A stretch of 64,000 bases of DNA from Crocinitomicaceae bacterium (GCA_017984635.1 JAGNZC010000012.1:1-64000); one strand, 5' to 3'. Positions 52,703 to 62,060 are shown, counted from the stretch's first letter. Numbers and translations are program-made. Notes: generated from the letters alone by a model not told the origin.

Positions 52703-54508
52703 TTCCATACCCTGTAGTTCTACTAATTTTGAATAATGTCCGTTTAAAGCGATTAATTCATCGTGTGTGCCCTTTTCAGCAATCTCTCCTTGTTGTATCA
52801 CGAGAATTTGATTCGCATTTCTAATTGTCGACAAGCGATGTGCAATTACAATCGATGTTCTACCGACCATTAATTTATCTAATGCATCTTGTACCAATTT
52901 TTCTGATTCAGAATCCAATGCAGATGTAGCTTCGTCTAAAATCAATATTGTCGGATTTTTAATAATGGCTCTTGCAATCGCTATACGTTGTTTTTGTCCG
53001 CCAGAAAGCTGAATGCCTCGATCTCCCACTTCCGTTTCTAATCCTTCAGGGAAACTAGAGATAAATTCCCAGGCATTGGCTTGTTTGGCTGCTGCTATGA
53101 TAGCTGCTTCATCTGCATCGGTATTCCCAAAAGCAATGTTTTCGCGAATAGAACCTCCAAAAAGGATGACTTCTTGTGGGACGATAGCCATTTTACTTCG
53201 TAAATAATGCGTATCAATTTTTTCAATTGGCGTTCCGTTGAATTGAATTGCGCCACTTGTTATGGTGTAATAATTCAATAACAAAGATGAAATCGTTGAT
53301 TTTCCAGAACCAGAAGTTCCAACTAAAGCAATGGTATCGTTCACATTTGCTTTGAAGGAAATGTCGTTCAATACTTTGATGTCGTTGCGTTGCGGGTAAC
53401 TAAATTCAACGTGTTCAAAAGAGATCTCTCCATTTATTTCTGGTTGTTCTGTTCCAATTAATGTTTCTTTTTCACTAGGAGAATTAATAATATTCATCAA
53501 GTTTTCTGTTGCTCCAATTGATTTTTGAATGCTTGCATACAGATCTGGTAGCGAACCAATAGAAGCTCCCATCATTATGGTGAACATGATAAAGGAATAG
53601 AACGATTGAGAAGACAATTCTGGATGAGGTCCTTGTGTCATCAATAATCCTTGCCAAACAATGAAAACGATGGCGCCAAACAAACAAAAAATGATAAAAG
53701 AAATAAATAATCCTCGCCAAACGCCACTTTTAATGTTGAGCGTTCTAATTTCTTCTATCGCTTTCATGTATTTAGAAAGTACAAACCCTTCGTTGGTAAA
53801 AGATTTTACATTACTAATGCCTGACAATGCTTCTTCGATAATTGAATTAGAAGATGCTGCTTGATCTTGTGCTTTTTTAGATAGGTTTCGAATGAAACGA
53901 CCGAAGAAAACAGCAATAATAGCCATAACAGGAACCGTTCCGAGCATAATTAATGCAAGTTTCCAAGATAAGAAAAACAGAAATGTGATTCCCCCTACTA
54001 TCATAATGATTTGTCTGAAGAATTCTGAAATGGTTGTTTTAAGTGTGTCTTGTATTTGAACAATGTCTGAGGACAAACGACTGGTTAATTCACCCACTTT
54101 ATTTTGGTTGAAAAAGTCCATAGGCATATAAATCAACTTATTGAAAGCTGATTTGCGCACATCTCTTAAAGCGTTTTCTGTTACATTCGTGAAGATTACT
54201 ACTCTGAAATACGAAAACAAAGATTGCACGCCAAATAAAATAAACAATAAGATTGCAATCGTATTTACATTGTTTAAGTCGATTAAACGAACAGATTCTT
54301 CTAGGTTTTTAGGTTTCGCTGATCCGCTACCTAATAATTGTCCCATTAAAAAGGGAAAAACTAATCCGGCAGATGTAGAAAGCGCTAAAAATATCCAGCC
54401 GATTAAAAATTGTAAACGATACGGGCGTAAGTAAGTGAAAATCCCTTTTGCTTTTTGAATACTTTCCTTGGTAACTTTGATTTTTTCTTCTTTGTTGCGT
54501 CGTGCCAT
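52700..54508 (-). CDS. ABC exporter, MsbA/multidrug-like (fused permease and ATPase)
   Basis: The 602-residue half-transporter has an N-terminal permease with about six membrane segments (residues 30-330). The ATPase domain has Walker A GTSGSGKST, a Q loop (VPQEVILFGGSIREN), the signature LSGGQKQR, and Walker B ILILDEATSALD. It works as a homodimer that flips a lipid or drug outward. The similarity is to MsbA-type lipid A exporters, which are common in this phylum as multiple paralogues, so substrate is open. A -7 box (54527-54534, minus strand) lies 18 bases before the ATG. The gene is divergent from rpmH. Confidence 0.92.
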   Translation of the reverse strand: MARRNKEEKIKVTKESIQKAKGIFTYLRPYRLQFLIGWIFLALSTSAGLVFPFLMGQLLGSGSAKPKNLEESVRLIDLNNVNTIAILLFILFGVQSLFSYFRVVIFTNVTENALRDVRKSAFNKLIYMPMDFFNQNKVGELTSRLSSDIVQIQDTLKTTISEFFRQIIMIVGGITFLFFLSWKLALIMLGTVPVMAIIAVFFGRFIRNLSKKAQDQAASSNSIIEEALSGISNVKSFTNEGFVLSKYMKAIEEIRTLNIKSGVWRGLFISFIIFCLFGAIVFIVWQGLLMTQGPHPELSSQSFYSFIMFTIMMGASIGSLPDLYASIQKSIGATENLMNIINSPSEKETLIGTEQPEINGEISFEHVEFSYPQRNDIKVLNDISFKANVNDTIALVGTSGSGKSTISSLLLNYYTITSGAIQFNGTPIEKIDTHYLRSKMAIVPQEVILFGGSIRENIAFGNTDADEAAIIAAAKQANAWEFISSFPEGLETEVGDRGIQLSGGQKQRIAIARAIIKNPTILILDEATSALDSESEKLVQDALDKLMVGRTSIVIAHRLSTIRNANQILVIQQGEIAEKGTHDELIALNGHYSKLVELQGME

Positions 54509-54526
54509 TTTGTTCTATTTGTACTA

Positions 54527-54534
54527 CAAAAATA
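54527..54534 (-). promoter_or_regulatory. -7 element of the ABC exporter gene
   Basis: On the minus strand the sequence is TATTTTTG, ending 18 bases before the ATG. The -33 region has no good TTTG. Confidence 0.42.
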
Positions 54535-54584
54535 GTGGTCTTTCACTGGAAATGATTCTTTTTTAGAAATTTTATTTAAAACAG

Positions 54585-54614
54585 TTTGTTTTTTTGAAAA
54601 TTAAACTATCTTTG
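54585..54614 (+). promoter_or_regulatory. Bacteroidota-type promoter of rpmH
   Basis: TTTG (54585-54588), 18 bases, then TATCTTTG (54607-54614), both perfect. Transcription should start near 54620, about 37 bases before the rpmH ATG. Confidence 0.65.
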
Positions 54615-54656
54615 CATTCCGAATTTTTGAGATAAAAAAGCATAATATAACAGATC

Positions 54657-54815
54657 ATGAAAAGAACGTTTCAACCATCAGTAAGAAAGAGAAGAAACAA
54701 GCACGGTTTCAGAAGCCGTATGGCTACTAAGAACGGACGTCGCGTTTTAGCTGCACGTCGTCGTAAAGGAAGAAAAAGACTTACTGTATCAGATGAGCCA
54801 ATGCACAAACGTTAA
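54657..54815 (+). CDS. rpmH: 50S ribosomal protein L34
   Basis: This short gene encodes 52 residues beginning [20 protein letters not shown] and continuing [20 protein letters not shown]. That is the strongly conserved L34 sequence, followed by a short [12 protein letters not shown] tail. L34 is a small basic protein of the large ribosomal subunit. The usual rpmH neighbours (rnpA, dnaA, yidC) are absent, which is common in Bacteroidota. A consensus promoter lies upstream and a terminator directly downstream, so it is a single-gene unit. Confidence 0.97.
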   Translation: MKRTFQPSVRKRRNKHGFRSRMATKNGRRVLAARRRKGRKRLTVSDEPMHKR

Positions 54816-54837
54816 TTAAACGTTTGCAACGATAGTA

Positions 54838-54867
54838 TAACCGATGTCTTCTGGCATCGGTTTTTTT
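54838..54867 (+). terminator. intrinsic terminator after rpmH
   Basis: AACCGATG and CATCGGTT form an eight-base stem around TCTTCTGG, followed by a T run. Confidence 0.8.
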
Positions 54868-54939
54868 GTTTCTAAAAGTTTGCTAGGAAGCAACTTTATT
54901 ACTAACTTAAGGTAAATTTTAATTTAAAATGAAACCATT

Positions 54940-56478
54940 ATGTTAGTAAAAACCTACAGTAGCACCGTTTTTGGAATTGATGCAACAACCATCACCATCG
55001 AAGTAAATTTAGGAATAGGCATTGGGTTTTTCCTGGTAGGATTACCCGATAGCGCTGTAAAAGAAAGTCAACAACGCATCAAGGCAGCATTTAAGAACAA
55101 CAATCTTGCCTATCCTGGAAAAGAAATCACGATCAACATGGCACCTGCTGATATTCGAAAAGAAGGGTCTTATTTTGATTTGCCTATCGCTGTAGGTATT
55201 TTGGCAGTCAATAATTTAGTGCAAGTTGATCGTTTACAACAATACATTTTAATTGGAGAATTGTCATTGGATGGCAATTTAAATCCATTAAAAGGAATCT
55301 TACCGATCGCATTACAAGCAAAGAAAGAAGGTTATAAAGGTGTAATTGTACCATCTCAAAATGCAAAAGAAGCAGCTGTTGTGAGTGGAATTGAAATAAT
55401 TGGAGCATCAACTTTAATGGAAGTTGTTCAATTTTTAAATGATGAATTGGCGATTCAGCCTTTTTCTGTAAACATTGAACAAGAATTTGAACGCATGGTG
55501 GATGAAATCGAAGTAGATTTCAGAGATGTGAAAGGCCAATTGAATATTAAACGAGCATTTGAAATCGCGGCTACTGGAGGACATAATGTTATTTTAATCG
55601 GGCCTCCCGGTGCTGGAAAATCAATGTTAGCCAAGCGTTTACCAACCATTCTTCCTCCAATGAGCTTAGAAGAAGCGTTGGAAACAACAAAGATTCACAG
55701 TGTTGCAGGAAAAATTAAAAATGAAAAAGGACTGATTACCCAACGACCTTTTCGAAAGCCGCACCACACAATATCTGATGTCGCACTAGTCGGTGGAGGT
55801 GGATATCCGCAACCTGGAGAGATATCTTTGGCGCACAATGGTGTGTTGTTTTTAGATGAATTACCAGAATACAAACGAACAGTTTTGGAAGTGATGCGTC
55901 AACCTTTAGAAGATCGTTGTGTGACTATTTCAAGAGCAAAGTTCTCAGTGGATTATCCAGCGGGTTTTATGCTCATAGCTGCCATGAATCCGTGTCCGTG
56001 TGGCTATTACAATCATCCAGAGAAAGAATGCGTCTGCGGGCCTGGAATTGTGCAACGTTATTTGAATAAAATTTCAGGACCTTTGTTGGATCGAATTGAT
56101 TTACATGTCGAAGTAACGCCCGTTTCGTTTGATGAATTAACGCAGGACGAAACTGCTGAAGGGAGTCGTGAAATCAGAAAGAGGGTAGAGCAGACCCGAA
56201 AATTGCAACAAGGTCGCTTTGGCGAGCGAAGTGGAGTTCATTGCAATGCGCAAATGTCCCAAAATGACATCAAAGAATTTTGTAAAATTGATTCAGAAAG
56301 TAATGCGTTATTGAAAAAAGCAATGGACCGTATGGGATTGTCTGCCCGTGCATTTGATCGCATTTTAAAAGTGGCACGTACAATTGCAGATATTGAGAAT
56401 TCAGAGCGAATAGAAACACAACACATCGCTGAAGCCATTCAATTTAGAAGCTTGGATAAAGTAGGGTGGGCAGGGTGA
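54940..56478 (+). CDS. YifB/ComM family Mg-chelatase-like AAA+ ATPase
   Basis: The protein of 512 residues has an N-terminal LonC-like domain (GIGFFLVGLPDSAVKESQQRIKAA, GELSLDGNL, IVPSQNAKEA). An AAA+ module follows with Walker A GPPGAGKSMLAKRLP at about residue 222, the FRKPHHTISDVALVGGG segment, Walker B GVLFLDELPEY, and a zinc-like CPCGYYNHPEKECVCGPG. Homologues include ComM, a hexameric helicase that promotes branch migration in natural transformation in Haemophilus and Vibrio. Here it stands alone with no competence genes in view. The same gene order beside rpmH may be chance. Confidence 0.92.
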   Translation: MLVKTYSSTVFGIDATTITIEVNLGIGIGFFLVGLPDSAVKESQQRIKAAFKNNNLAYPGKEITINMAPADIRKEGSYFDLPIAVGILAVNNLVQVDRLQQYILIGELSLDGNLNPLKGILPIALQAKKEGYKGVIVPSQNAKEAAVVSGIEIIGASTLMEVVQFLNDELAIQPFSVNIEQEFERMVDEIEVDFRDVKGQLNIKRAFEIAATGGHNVILIGPPGAGKSMLAKRLPTILPPMSLEEALETTKIHSVAGKIKNEKGLITQRPFRKPHHTISDVALVGGGGYPQPGEISLAHNGVLFLDELPEYKRTVLEVMRQPLEDRCVTISRAKFSVDYPAGFMLIAAMNPCPCGYYNHPEKECVCGPGIVQRYLNKISGPLLDRIDLHVEVTPVSFDELTQDETAEGSREIRKRVEQTRKLQQGRFGERSGVHCNAQMSQNDIKEFCKIDSESNALLKKAMDRMGLSARAFDRILKVARTIADIENSERIETQHIAEAIQFRSLDKVGWAG

Positions 56479-56547
56479 GATAAGTTTTTTCGTTAAACAT
56501 TTTGCCACCTCATTAAAAATTCCTATTTTAGGACAAAATTACCTAAT

Positions 56548-57891
56548 ATGGGAAAAACCAAAATATTTGTAGTCGAAGATGACGCCTTGTATTCCCGCAT
56601 GTTGCGTCATAAATTAACCCTTGATCCTGAGTTTGAGGTTGAAGTTTTTAATGATGGGAAATCATTTTTAAAGAAAATTGCAGATAAACCTGCTGTTATT
56701 ACTTTAGATCATACCTTACCCGATATTTCAGGTTTGGAATTGTTGAAGAAAATCAGAAAAGAATACCCTTCTATTCCAGTCATTGTTTTGTCAGCCCAAG
56801 AAGATGTAAATACAGCGTTAGAAATGTTAAAGTCAGGTGCTTATGATTACATTATCAAGGATAACACAGCTATGGATAAACTATGGCACGTTGTTCATCA
56901 GGCAAATGAAAAAAACACATTGCAAAATGAAGTTGAGATTTTAAGTAATGAAATTTCAACTAAATATAATTTTCATAAATACATCAAAGGTTCTAGTGCG
57001 CCTATGCAACGCGTATTTACCTTGTTGGAGAAAACCACTAAAACAAATATTACTGTTTCTGTATATGGTCAAACCGGTACAGGAAAAGAAGTGGTAGCTA
57101 AAGCCATTCATTTTAATTCTGATCGCTTTAAAAAGCCCTTAGTAGCTATTAATGTTGCAGCCATTCCAAAAGAACTAATCGAAAGTGAATTATTTGGTTA
57201 TGAAAAAGGTGCGTTTACTGGCGCAGACTCTTCCAAACCCGGAAAATTTGAGGAAGCAAATACAGGAACACTTTTCTTAGACGAAATCGGTGAGATGGAT
57301 TTGAACATGCAGGCAAAATTATTGCGTGTCCTACAAGAGCGTGAGGTTTGTCGTTTAGGGTCAAATAAATTAATTCCAATTGATGTGCGCATCATAATTG
57401 CAACTCATAGAGATTTATTGGATGAAGTTAAAGCGGGAAATTTCAGAGAAGATTTGTATTACCGATTAATGGGTTTGCGAATAGATTTACCAACATTGAG
57501 AGAACGTGGAAATGACATTGTTTTATTAGCTAAAACGTTTGCTTTAGAGTTTTGTAAAGAAAATGGAATTCCTAAAAAAGATTTTTCACCTGCTGCTTTA
57601 GAAAAACTATTAAAATACAATTATCCTGGTAACGTTCGGGAATTAAAATCTATCGCTGAGATTGCAGTTGTTATGAGTGAAGGAAGCCAAATTCAAGCTG
57701 ACGATATTCAATTTAACCAACGACATTTAGTAGAGGATTTCTTACAAGAAGAATTAACTTTAGAAGAATACAATACACGAATCATTAAGTGGTACTTACA
57801 ACGTTACAATAATAACGTTTTAAAAGTGGCGGATAAATTAGATGTTGGAAAATCAACCATTTACAGAATGATGAAAGAGGGGAAAATATAA
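56548..57891 (+). CDS. NtrC-family sigma-54-dependent response regulator
   Basis: The protein of 447 residues has a receiver domain with the phosphoacceptor at Asp54 (VITLDHTLPD), an acidic pair at residues 11-12 and VIVLSAQED. The AAA+ activator domain has Walker A GQTGTGKE, the sigma-54 contact loop GAFTGA, and LFLDEIGEMD. A Fis-type helix-turn-helix lies at the end (VLKVADKLDVGKSTIYRMMKEG). When phosphorylated it should activate RNA polymerase with sigma-54. Its partner kinase is not in the window. Two small signalling genes (REC and HPt) follow after 70 bases and may belong to the same pathway. Confidence 0.94.
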   Translation: MGKTKIFVVEDDALYSRMLRHKLTLDPEFEVEVFNDGKSFLKKIADKPAVITLDHTLPDISGLELLKKIRKEYPSIPVIVLSAQEDVNTALEMLKSGAYDYIIKDNTAMDKLWHVVHQANEKNTLQNEVEILSNEISTKYNFHKYIKGSSAPMQRVFTLLEKTTKTNITVSVYGQTGTGKEVVAKAIHFNSDRFKKPLVAINVAAIPKELIESELFGYEKGAFTGADSSKPGKFEEANTGTLFLDEIGEMDLNMQAKLLRVLQEREVCRLGSNKLIPIDVRIIIATHRDLLDEVKAGNFREDLYYRLMGLRIDLPTLRERGNDIVLLAKTFALEFCKENGIPKKDFSPAALEKLLKYNYPGNVRELKSIAEIAVVMSEGSQIQADDIQFNQRHLVEDFLQEELTLEEYNTRIIKWYLQRYNNNVLKVADKLDVGKSTIYRMMKEGKI

Positions 57892-57961
57892 TTTCTTTTT
57901 AACAATCAAATGAGCTTAAAATAATTACGATTACTGAAACCAAAAAAAAAGAATTTAGCAT

Positions 57962-58330
57962 ATGTTCAATCAATTTAAAATATTAATTGCAGAGGATAAT
58001 CAATTGAATCAGATGTTGATAAAAGCAATTTTGGATAAAGAATCAATTCAATATGATTTAGCTGAAAATGGGGTGCAAGTTCTTGAGAAATTAAAAAGCG
58101 CACATTTTGATTTAATTTTAATGGATATTCAAATGCCTATTATGGATGGAATAAATGCAACGATTGAAATTAGAAACCAACTCAAATCAAGTATTCCAAT
58201 TATTGCGCTTACTGCAAATGCTTCTGTGACGGATGAATTAAAGTATAAGGAAGTTGGAATGAACGATCATTTGTCTAAACCATTTAAACGAGAAGACCTC
58301 TTTAATAAAATAAAAAAACAACTCATTTAA
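57962..58330 (+). CDS. single-domain response regulator (stand-alone REC)
   Basis: The protein of 122 residues is only a receiver domain: ILIAEDNQLNQ with the acidic pair, phosphoacceptor Asp55 in LILMDIQMPIMDG, ALTANA, and the conserved Lys106 in LSKPF. The wording is that of receiver domains fused to hybrid histidine kinases rather than CheY, suggesting descent from a split or lost kinase. Without an output domain it probably passes phosphate to the HPt protein encoded eight bases downstream. No kinase gene is visible nearby. Confidence 0.9.
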   Translation: MFNQFKILIAEDNQLNQMLIKAILDKESIQYDLAENGVQVLEKLKSAHFDLILMDIQMPIMDGINATIEIRNQLKSSIPIIALTANASVTDELKYKEVGMNDHLSKPFKREDLFNKIKKQLI

Positions 58331-58338
58331 TCTTGAAA

Positions 58339-58680
58339 ATGATTTATTCAACTTCAAATATCGAAGCAATTGCAGGAGGTGATTTAGCTTTCGTAAAATC
58401 TATAGTTGCAATTTTTATTGAAACTTCTACAAATTGTGTGTCAGAAATAAACAAAGGTATTGCTTCAGAAAATGGTGCATCAATAAAATTCAATGCGCAT
58501 CAACTCAAACCTTCTATAGATTTATTTGAAATTGAGGAAGGTAAACAATTGGTGAGGGATTTGGAATTAGAAAGTACGGTTGAATTTGCTGATTTTAAAA
58601 CGCTTGCGTTAAAAGCAGCATCGTTTACTGAAATTATTGAATCGGTAAATAAGGCGTTGAAAGAGGATTTCTTAATTTGA
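58339..58680 (+). CDS. histidine phosphotransfer (HPt) domain protein
   Basis: This protein of 113 residues is all-helical in pattern, and the HPt signature FNAHQLKPSIDLF carries the phosphoacceptor His54. HPt proteins relay phosphate between receiver domains. The start is taken at ATG, two codons after an in-frame TTG. The gene lies directly behind the stand-alone receiver gene and close to an NtrC-type regulator, so a REC-HPt-REC relay is plausible; the direction and the kinase are unknown. It is weakly conserved outside the His region, so the domain call is good but not certain. Confidence 0.8.
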   Translation: MIYSTSNIEAIAGGDLAFVKSIVAIFIETSTNCVSEINKGIASENGASIKFNAHQLKPSIDLFEIEEGKQLVRDLELESTVEFADFKTLALKAASFTEIIESVNKALKEDFLI

Positions 58681-58700
58681 TTTTAGTTTTCAATAGGAAT

Positions 58701-59411
58701 TCAGTTGGTTGGAAACGCCTGTTGAATTAATGCTTCCTTTTCAATGTTGTGCGTTAAAACCATTTTTTTCTCCACAAAATCAATGTAAATTATATTTTGA
58801 ATGGTTTCCAAGCATAATTCGATATCATGCGAGGAAAATAGGATGCATTTATTTTCTTTTTCAGCAATTTCTTTTAATAGTTGAATGATTTTAACTCGAT
58901 TTCCATAATCTAAAAAAGCGGTAGGCTCATCTAAGATTACAATCGGTGTGTCTTGAATCAATGCTCTTCCAATGGCCATGATTTGTCGTTCACCATCACT
59001 TAGATTATGCATGTATTTTGTTAAAAATGACTCGATATTTAAACGATTCACAATATTCTCTATGATTTGTCTATCATTTTTTGAGAGTCTACCAAAAATA
59101 GTTGTGTAAGGTGTTCTTCCTAATTCAAGGTACGCTTGTACTGTTAGAAAATCTGGTAAATCAGATTTTGATTGAACAAACGCAATTTTTTTGGCTAATT
59201 CTTTAGCCGAATAGGTTATTAACTTTTCTGTATCAATGTTAATTGTCCCGTCTATAGGTGTGATTTGTTTCGTTAGCGTTGAGAAAAAAGTTGATTTTCC
59301 TGCTCCATTCGAGCCAATTAACGCGTAAATTTCACCTTTATATAATTGCATGTTTTCAATTGAAAACAAGACTGATGAGTAGCCAATTTTACAGTTATTA
59401 ATAGCAATCAT
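58701..59411 (-). CDS. ABC transporter ATP-binding protein (FecE/BtuD type)
   Basis: The protein of 236 residues is a classic ABC ATPase: Walker A GSNGAGKST, Q-loop FVQSKSD, signature LSDGERQ (a variant of LSGGQ), Walker B IVILDEPTAFLD, and the switch His in FSSHD. It powers the importer formed with the permease and binding protein encoded just upstream. Its ATG overlaps the permease stop by four bases (ATGA). The substrate is iron-siderophore, haem or cobalamin by family. Confidence 0.92.
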   Translation of the reverse strand: MIAINNCKIGYSSVLFSIENMQLYKGEIYALIGSNGAGKSTFFSTLTKQITPIDGTINIDTEKLITYSAKELAKKIAFVQSKSDLPDFLTVQAYLELGRTPYTTIFGRLSKNDRQIIENIVNRLNIESFLTKYMHNLSDGERQIMAIGRALIQDTPIVILDEPTAFLDYGNRVKIIQLLKEIAEKENKCILFSSHDIELCLETIQNIIYIDFVEKKMVLTHNIEKEALIQQAFPTN

Positions 59412-60400
59412 TTTAAACGTTTTATTAATATGTAAATCACTATTGGTGCTCCGATGATTGAGGTAAACACATTAATTGGTAAATGAAAATAAGGTTCGAT
59501 TAATTCGATTAATACATCTGAACCAACTAGAAAGCATGCGCCAATTAAAGCATTACCAATTAATAAAATGCCATGTGATTGTGTTTTGAATAGTAAACGC
59601 GATATGTTTGGAACGGCTAAACCAACGAAGGCTATTGGCCCACAAAAGGCTGTAATTAAACCGGTTAAAATCGCTGTAATTCCGATTGTTACAAAACGTA
59701 TGGATTTAACATTTAAGCCTAATGAAAATGCTGCTTGTTCGCCTAAAACGAAAGCATTCAATGGTTTAATCAAGAAAAAACTTAAGAAGAGTCCACTTAA
59801 AAAGACAAAAATAATGATCGGGAGTTGGGCAAAAGTAACTTGCTGTAAAGAACCCATTGTCCACATTGTAAAAGATTTTAATTCTTCAGAAGCGCTGTTC
59901 ATTTGTAAAATTGAAATCAATGAGCTAGTGAAGCTTCCCAGCATTAAACCAATTAGTAATAATGAAATTTGTGAACGAATAAAGGATGAAAATCCAATGA
60001 TAATTAGTCCAAATACAAACGCACCGATTAATGCACTTGAAATGATACCAAAGTCATTGGTAAATAAAGGAATGCCTGTCATAAATGTACAGGCAACAAA
60101 TAAACTTGAACCTGTATTGATTCCAAGAACATAGGGTCCAGCCAATGGGTTGTTAAATAATGTTTGCATCAACATGCCGGCAATTGCTAAGCCACTTCCA
60201 GCAATAATTCCCATGATTAAACGAGGAATTCTGAATTCGCGGAGTATTAATTCGGCTGAATTAGCTGAATTGTAGTTGAAAATTGAATGATAGAATGTAC
60301 TGAAGTTGAAGGTGAATTCACCTGTGATAAGATGAAAAACACTCAATACTATTAGTAACAAGCACAATAAAATGGGTAGTATGATTATTCTGTTTTTCAA
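59408..60400 (-). CDS. FecCD-type ABC permease (iron-siderophore/haem/cobalamin)
   Basis: The membrane protein of 330 residues has about nine to ten hydrophobic segments and the FecCD signatures LREFRIPRLIMGIIAGSGLAIAG and FNNPLAGPYVLGINTGS, with GPIAFVGLAVPNISRL in the ATPase-coupling loop. It forms the channel of the importer as a homodimer. The start is TTG, overlapping the upstream stop as TTGA; it is supported by the four-base overlap and by the hydrophobic start directly after. Translation is therefore probably coupled to the binding-protein gene. Confidence 0.92.
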   Translation of the reverse strand: MKNRIIILPILLCLLLIVLSVFHLITGEFTFNFSTFYHSIFNYNSANSAELILREFRIPRLIMGIIAGSGLAIAGMLMQTLFNNPLAGPYVLGINTGSSLFVACTFMTGIPLFTNDFGIISSALIGAFVFGLIIIGFSSFIRSQISLLLIGLMLGSFTSSLISILQMNSASEELKSFTMWTMGSLQQVTFAQLPIIIFVFLSGLFLSFFLIKPLNAFVLGEQAAFSLGLNVKSIRFVTIGITAILTGLITAFCGPIAFVGLAVPNISRLLFKTQSHGILLIGNALIGACFLVGSDVLIELIEPYFHLPINVFTSIIGAPIVIYILIKRLK

Positions 60401-61485
60401 TGAATTTGAGTGTAATAATGAAGTGTTTCGTTCGTTTTTTGCGATGGGTGCAAAATTTGAATCAAATCAAATAATACTAAATGGGGTTCAATGGCACTCA
60501 TTTCCCAAAAATAGTTTTGATTTTTTGAATAACAATAGACTTGTTCCTTTTTAACAGCTTTAAAGTGAACGATTTTTGGATTTCTGTTTGCTAATGCTAA
60601 GAGAGAAGTTGCTCCAGGGTTGAACCAAAATTCCGAATTTTGATTATCGCGCATAATTTTCTCGAAACTAAAAGATAAGCTTTCTGTTCCGTTTGTGTTT
60701 TTATACGTGTAATTTGCTTTTGCATCTGTTAATAATTGGGCAAAATAATTTTTCCCAGATGGAGTAAACCAAGTGTCACCAATTAAATTCCCAACAAATA
60801 CTTGTTTTGAGAGCGGAAGTTTTTGAGCGCTCTTTTTCAAATCCAAATAGGCTGTTTCACAGGATTTGAAATAATTATTTGCTTGTTGTTCTTTACCAAT
60901 CAAGATTCCAATTAAACGAATCCATTCCGCTTTTCCTAAGGGATGATTTTCTTTCCAATCATAGTTTGGGATGCAGCTAATGTGTGCTTGATTTAATTGT
61001 TTTTCGTGTGGGAATTCATTTTCAAAACCACTAAAAATGATACAGTTAGCTTTGGATTGAACGATTTTTTCAAACGACATAGTGGAAGCATCTCCAAAAT
61101 TTGTGGTGTGACCCGTTTTGCAATTTTGTTTCACTTTTTTATTGTAAACATAGCTTTCATTTGCAATGCCAACTATCTTGTCTTCTGCTGCTAATTTTGA
61201 AAGCATTCCAATGTCTGTTCCACTCAAGGTGATGATTCTTTTGACAGGAACTTGAATGAATGTGTAATTTTTCGCTATGTTTTTTGGTTTGGTTTTTCCT
61301 AGATAGAAATATGTAGTGTTGTTTGTTTTTGGATTGATTAATTCAACCATCGATCCGTAGCTGTCGGATTGAATTTTTAAATTCTGTGCATATCTTAAGT
61401 TGGAAGTGCTAGAAGCTGCTTTTTTCTTTGGAGAACAAGCAATCAATAAGAAAAGACAAAATATAAGAAGTTGTTTTGCAAACAT
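60397..61485 (-). CDS. substrate-binding lipoprotein of the FecBCD/BtuFCD-type importer
   Basis: The protein of 362 residues starts MFAKQLLIFCLFLLIAC, a lipoprotein leader with the acylated Cys at 17. A helical-backbone two-lobe binding protein follows (RIITLSGTDIGMLSKLAAEDKIVGIA, IIFSGFENEF, DWKENHPLGKAEWIRLIGIL, and FWEMSAIEPHLVLFDL near the end). It captures a siderophore, haem or corrinoid in the periplasm. It is the first gene of the importer operon. The stretch before it holds the rplI terminator and no clear TAnnTTTG box. No cobalamin riboswitch is seen here, so iron or haem is slightly favoured. Confidence 0.88.
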   Translation of the reverse strand: MFAKQLLIFCLFLLIACSPKKKAASSTSNLRYAQNLKIQSDSYGSMVELINPKTNNTTYFYLGKTKPKNIAKNYTFIQVPVKRIITLSGTDIGMLSKLAAEDKIVGIANESYVYNKKVKQNCKTGHTTNFGDASTMSFEKIVQSKANCIIFSGFENEFPHEKQLNQAHISCIPNYDWKENHPLGKAEWIRLIGILIGKEQQANNYFKSCETAYLDLKKSAQKLPLSKQVFVGNLIGDTWFTPSGKNYFAQLLTDAKANYTYKNTNGTESLSFSFEKIMRDNQNSEFWFNPGATSLLALANRNPKIVHFKAVKKEQVYCYSKNQNYFWEMSAIEPHLVLFDLIQILHPSQKTNETLHYYTQIH

Positions 61486-61534
61486 GTTTTAAATTTCGGA
61501 ATAAAAGTTGAAATGAGCGGAATGTTTCATCAAA

Positions 61535-61566
61535 AAAAAAGTCCCGACAATTGCCGAGACTTTTAA
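61535..61566 (-). terminator. intrinsic terminator after rplI
   Basis: AAAAGTCCCG and CGAGACTTTT form a ten-base stem with one mismatch and an eight-base loop, with a minus-strand T run beyond. It ends the rpsF-rpsR-rplI operon and separates it from the ABC importer operon. Confidence 0.72.
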
Positions 61567-61582
61567 AAAGTAAAAAGAATGA

Positions 61583-62029
61583 TTATTCTCCAATAACTTC
61601 AAATTTGAAAACTGGTTTAACACCTTTGTGAAGGTTTGCCTCAGCTTCGAACGTTCCAACTTCTTTAATTGGCTCGTCTTTAATTTTTAATGATTTACGG
61701 TCGATATCAAATCCAACTTTTTTCAAAGCTTCTGATAATTGAACTGTATTTACAGAACCAAAGATTTTACCGTTTTCTCCAGCTTTCGTAGAGATAGTAA
61801 CAGTTACAGCTTCTAATTTAGCAGCAATTTCTTGTGCTTCAGCCAACATCTTCGTTTCTTTGTGTGCTTTTTGTTTCATGATTTCAGCATGCGCTTTCTT
61901 TGCAGAAGCTGTTGCTAAAATACCATATCCTTGAGGGATTAAGAAGTTACGACCGTAACCAGGTTTTACCGTAACCACCTCATTCGCGTATCCTAATTTG
62001 TCTACGTTTTTCTTAAGAATTACTTCCAT
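61583..62029 (-). CDS. rplI: 50S ribosomal protein L9
   Basis: The 148-residue protein begins MEVILKKNVDKLGYANEVVTVKPGYGRNFLIPQGYGILAT, the L9 N-terminal domain with the conserved RNA-binding stretch. A long helix and a C-terminal domain (AGENGKIFGSVNTVQLSEALKK) follow. L9 binds 23S rRNA and affects frame maintenance. It is the third gene of the rpsF-rpsR-rplI operon, 31 bases behind rpsR. Confidence 0.96.
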   Translation of the reverse strand: MEVILKKNVDKLGYANEVVTVKPGYGRNFLIPQGYGILATASAKKAHAEIMKQKAHKETKMLAEAQEIAAKLEAVTVTISTKAGENGKIFGSVNTVQLSEALKKVGFDIDRKSLKIKDEPIKEVGTFEAEANLHKGVKPVFKFEVIGE

Positions 62030-62060
62030 TTTTTTAAATTTTTCCTGTTAAACAATCGAC

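Noticed and set aside
61486-61582. Second cobalamin riboswitch upstream of the Fec/Btu-type ABC importer
   Set aside because: The 97-base gap is too short for the aptamer, holds the rplI terminator, and has no B12-box or CTGTAA core.
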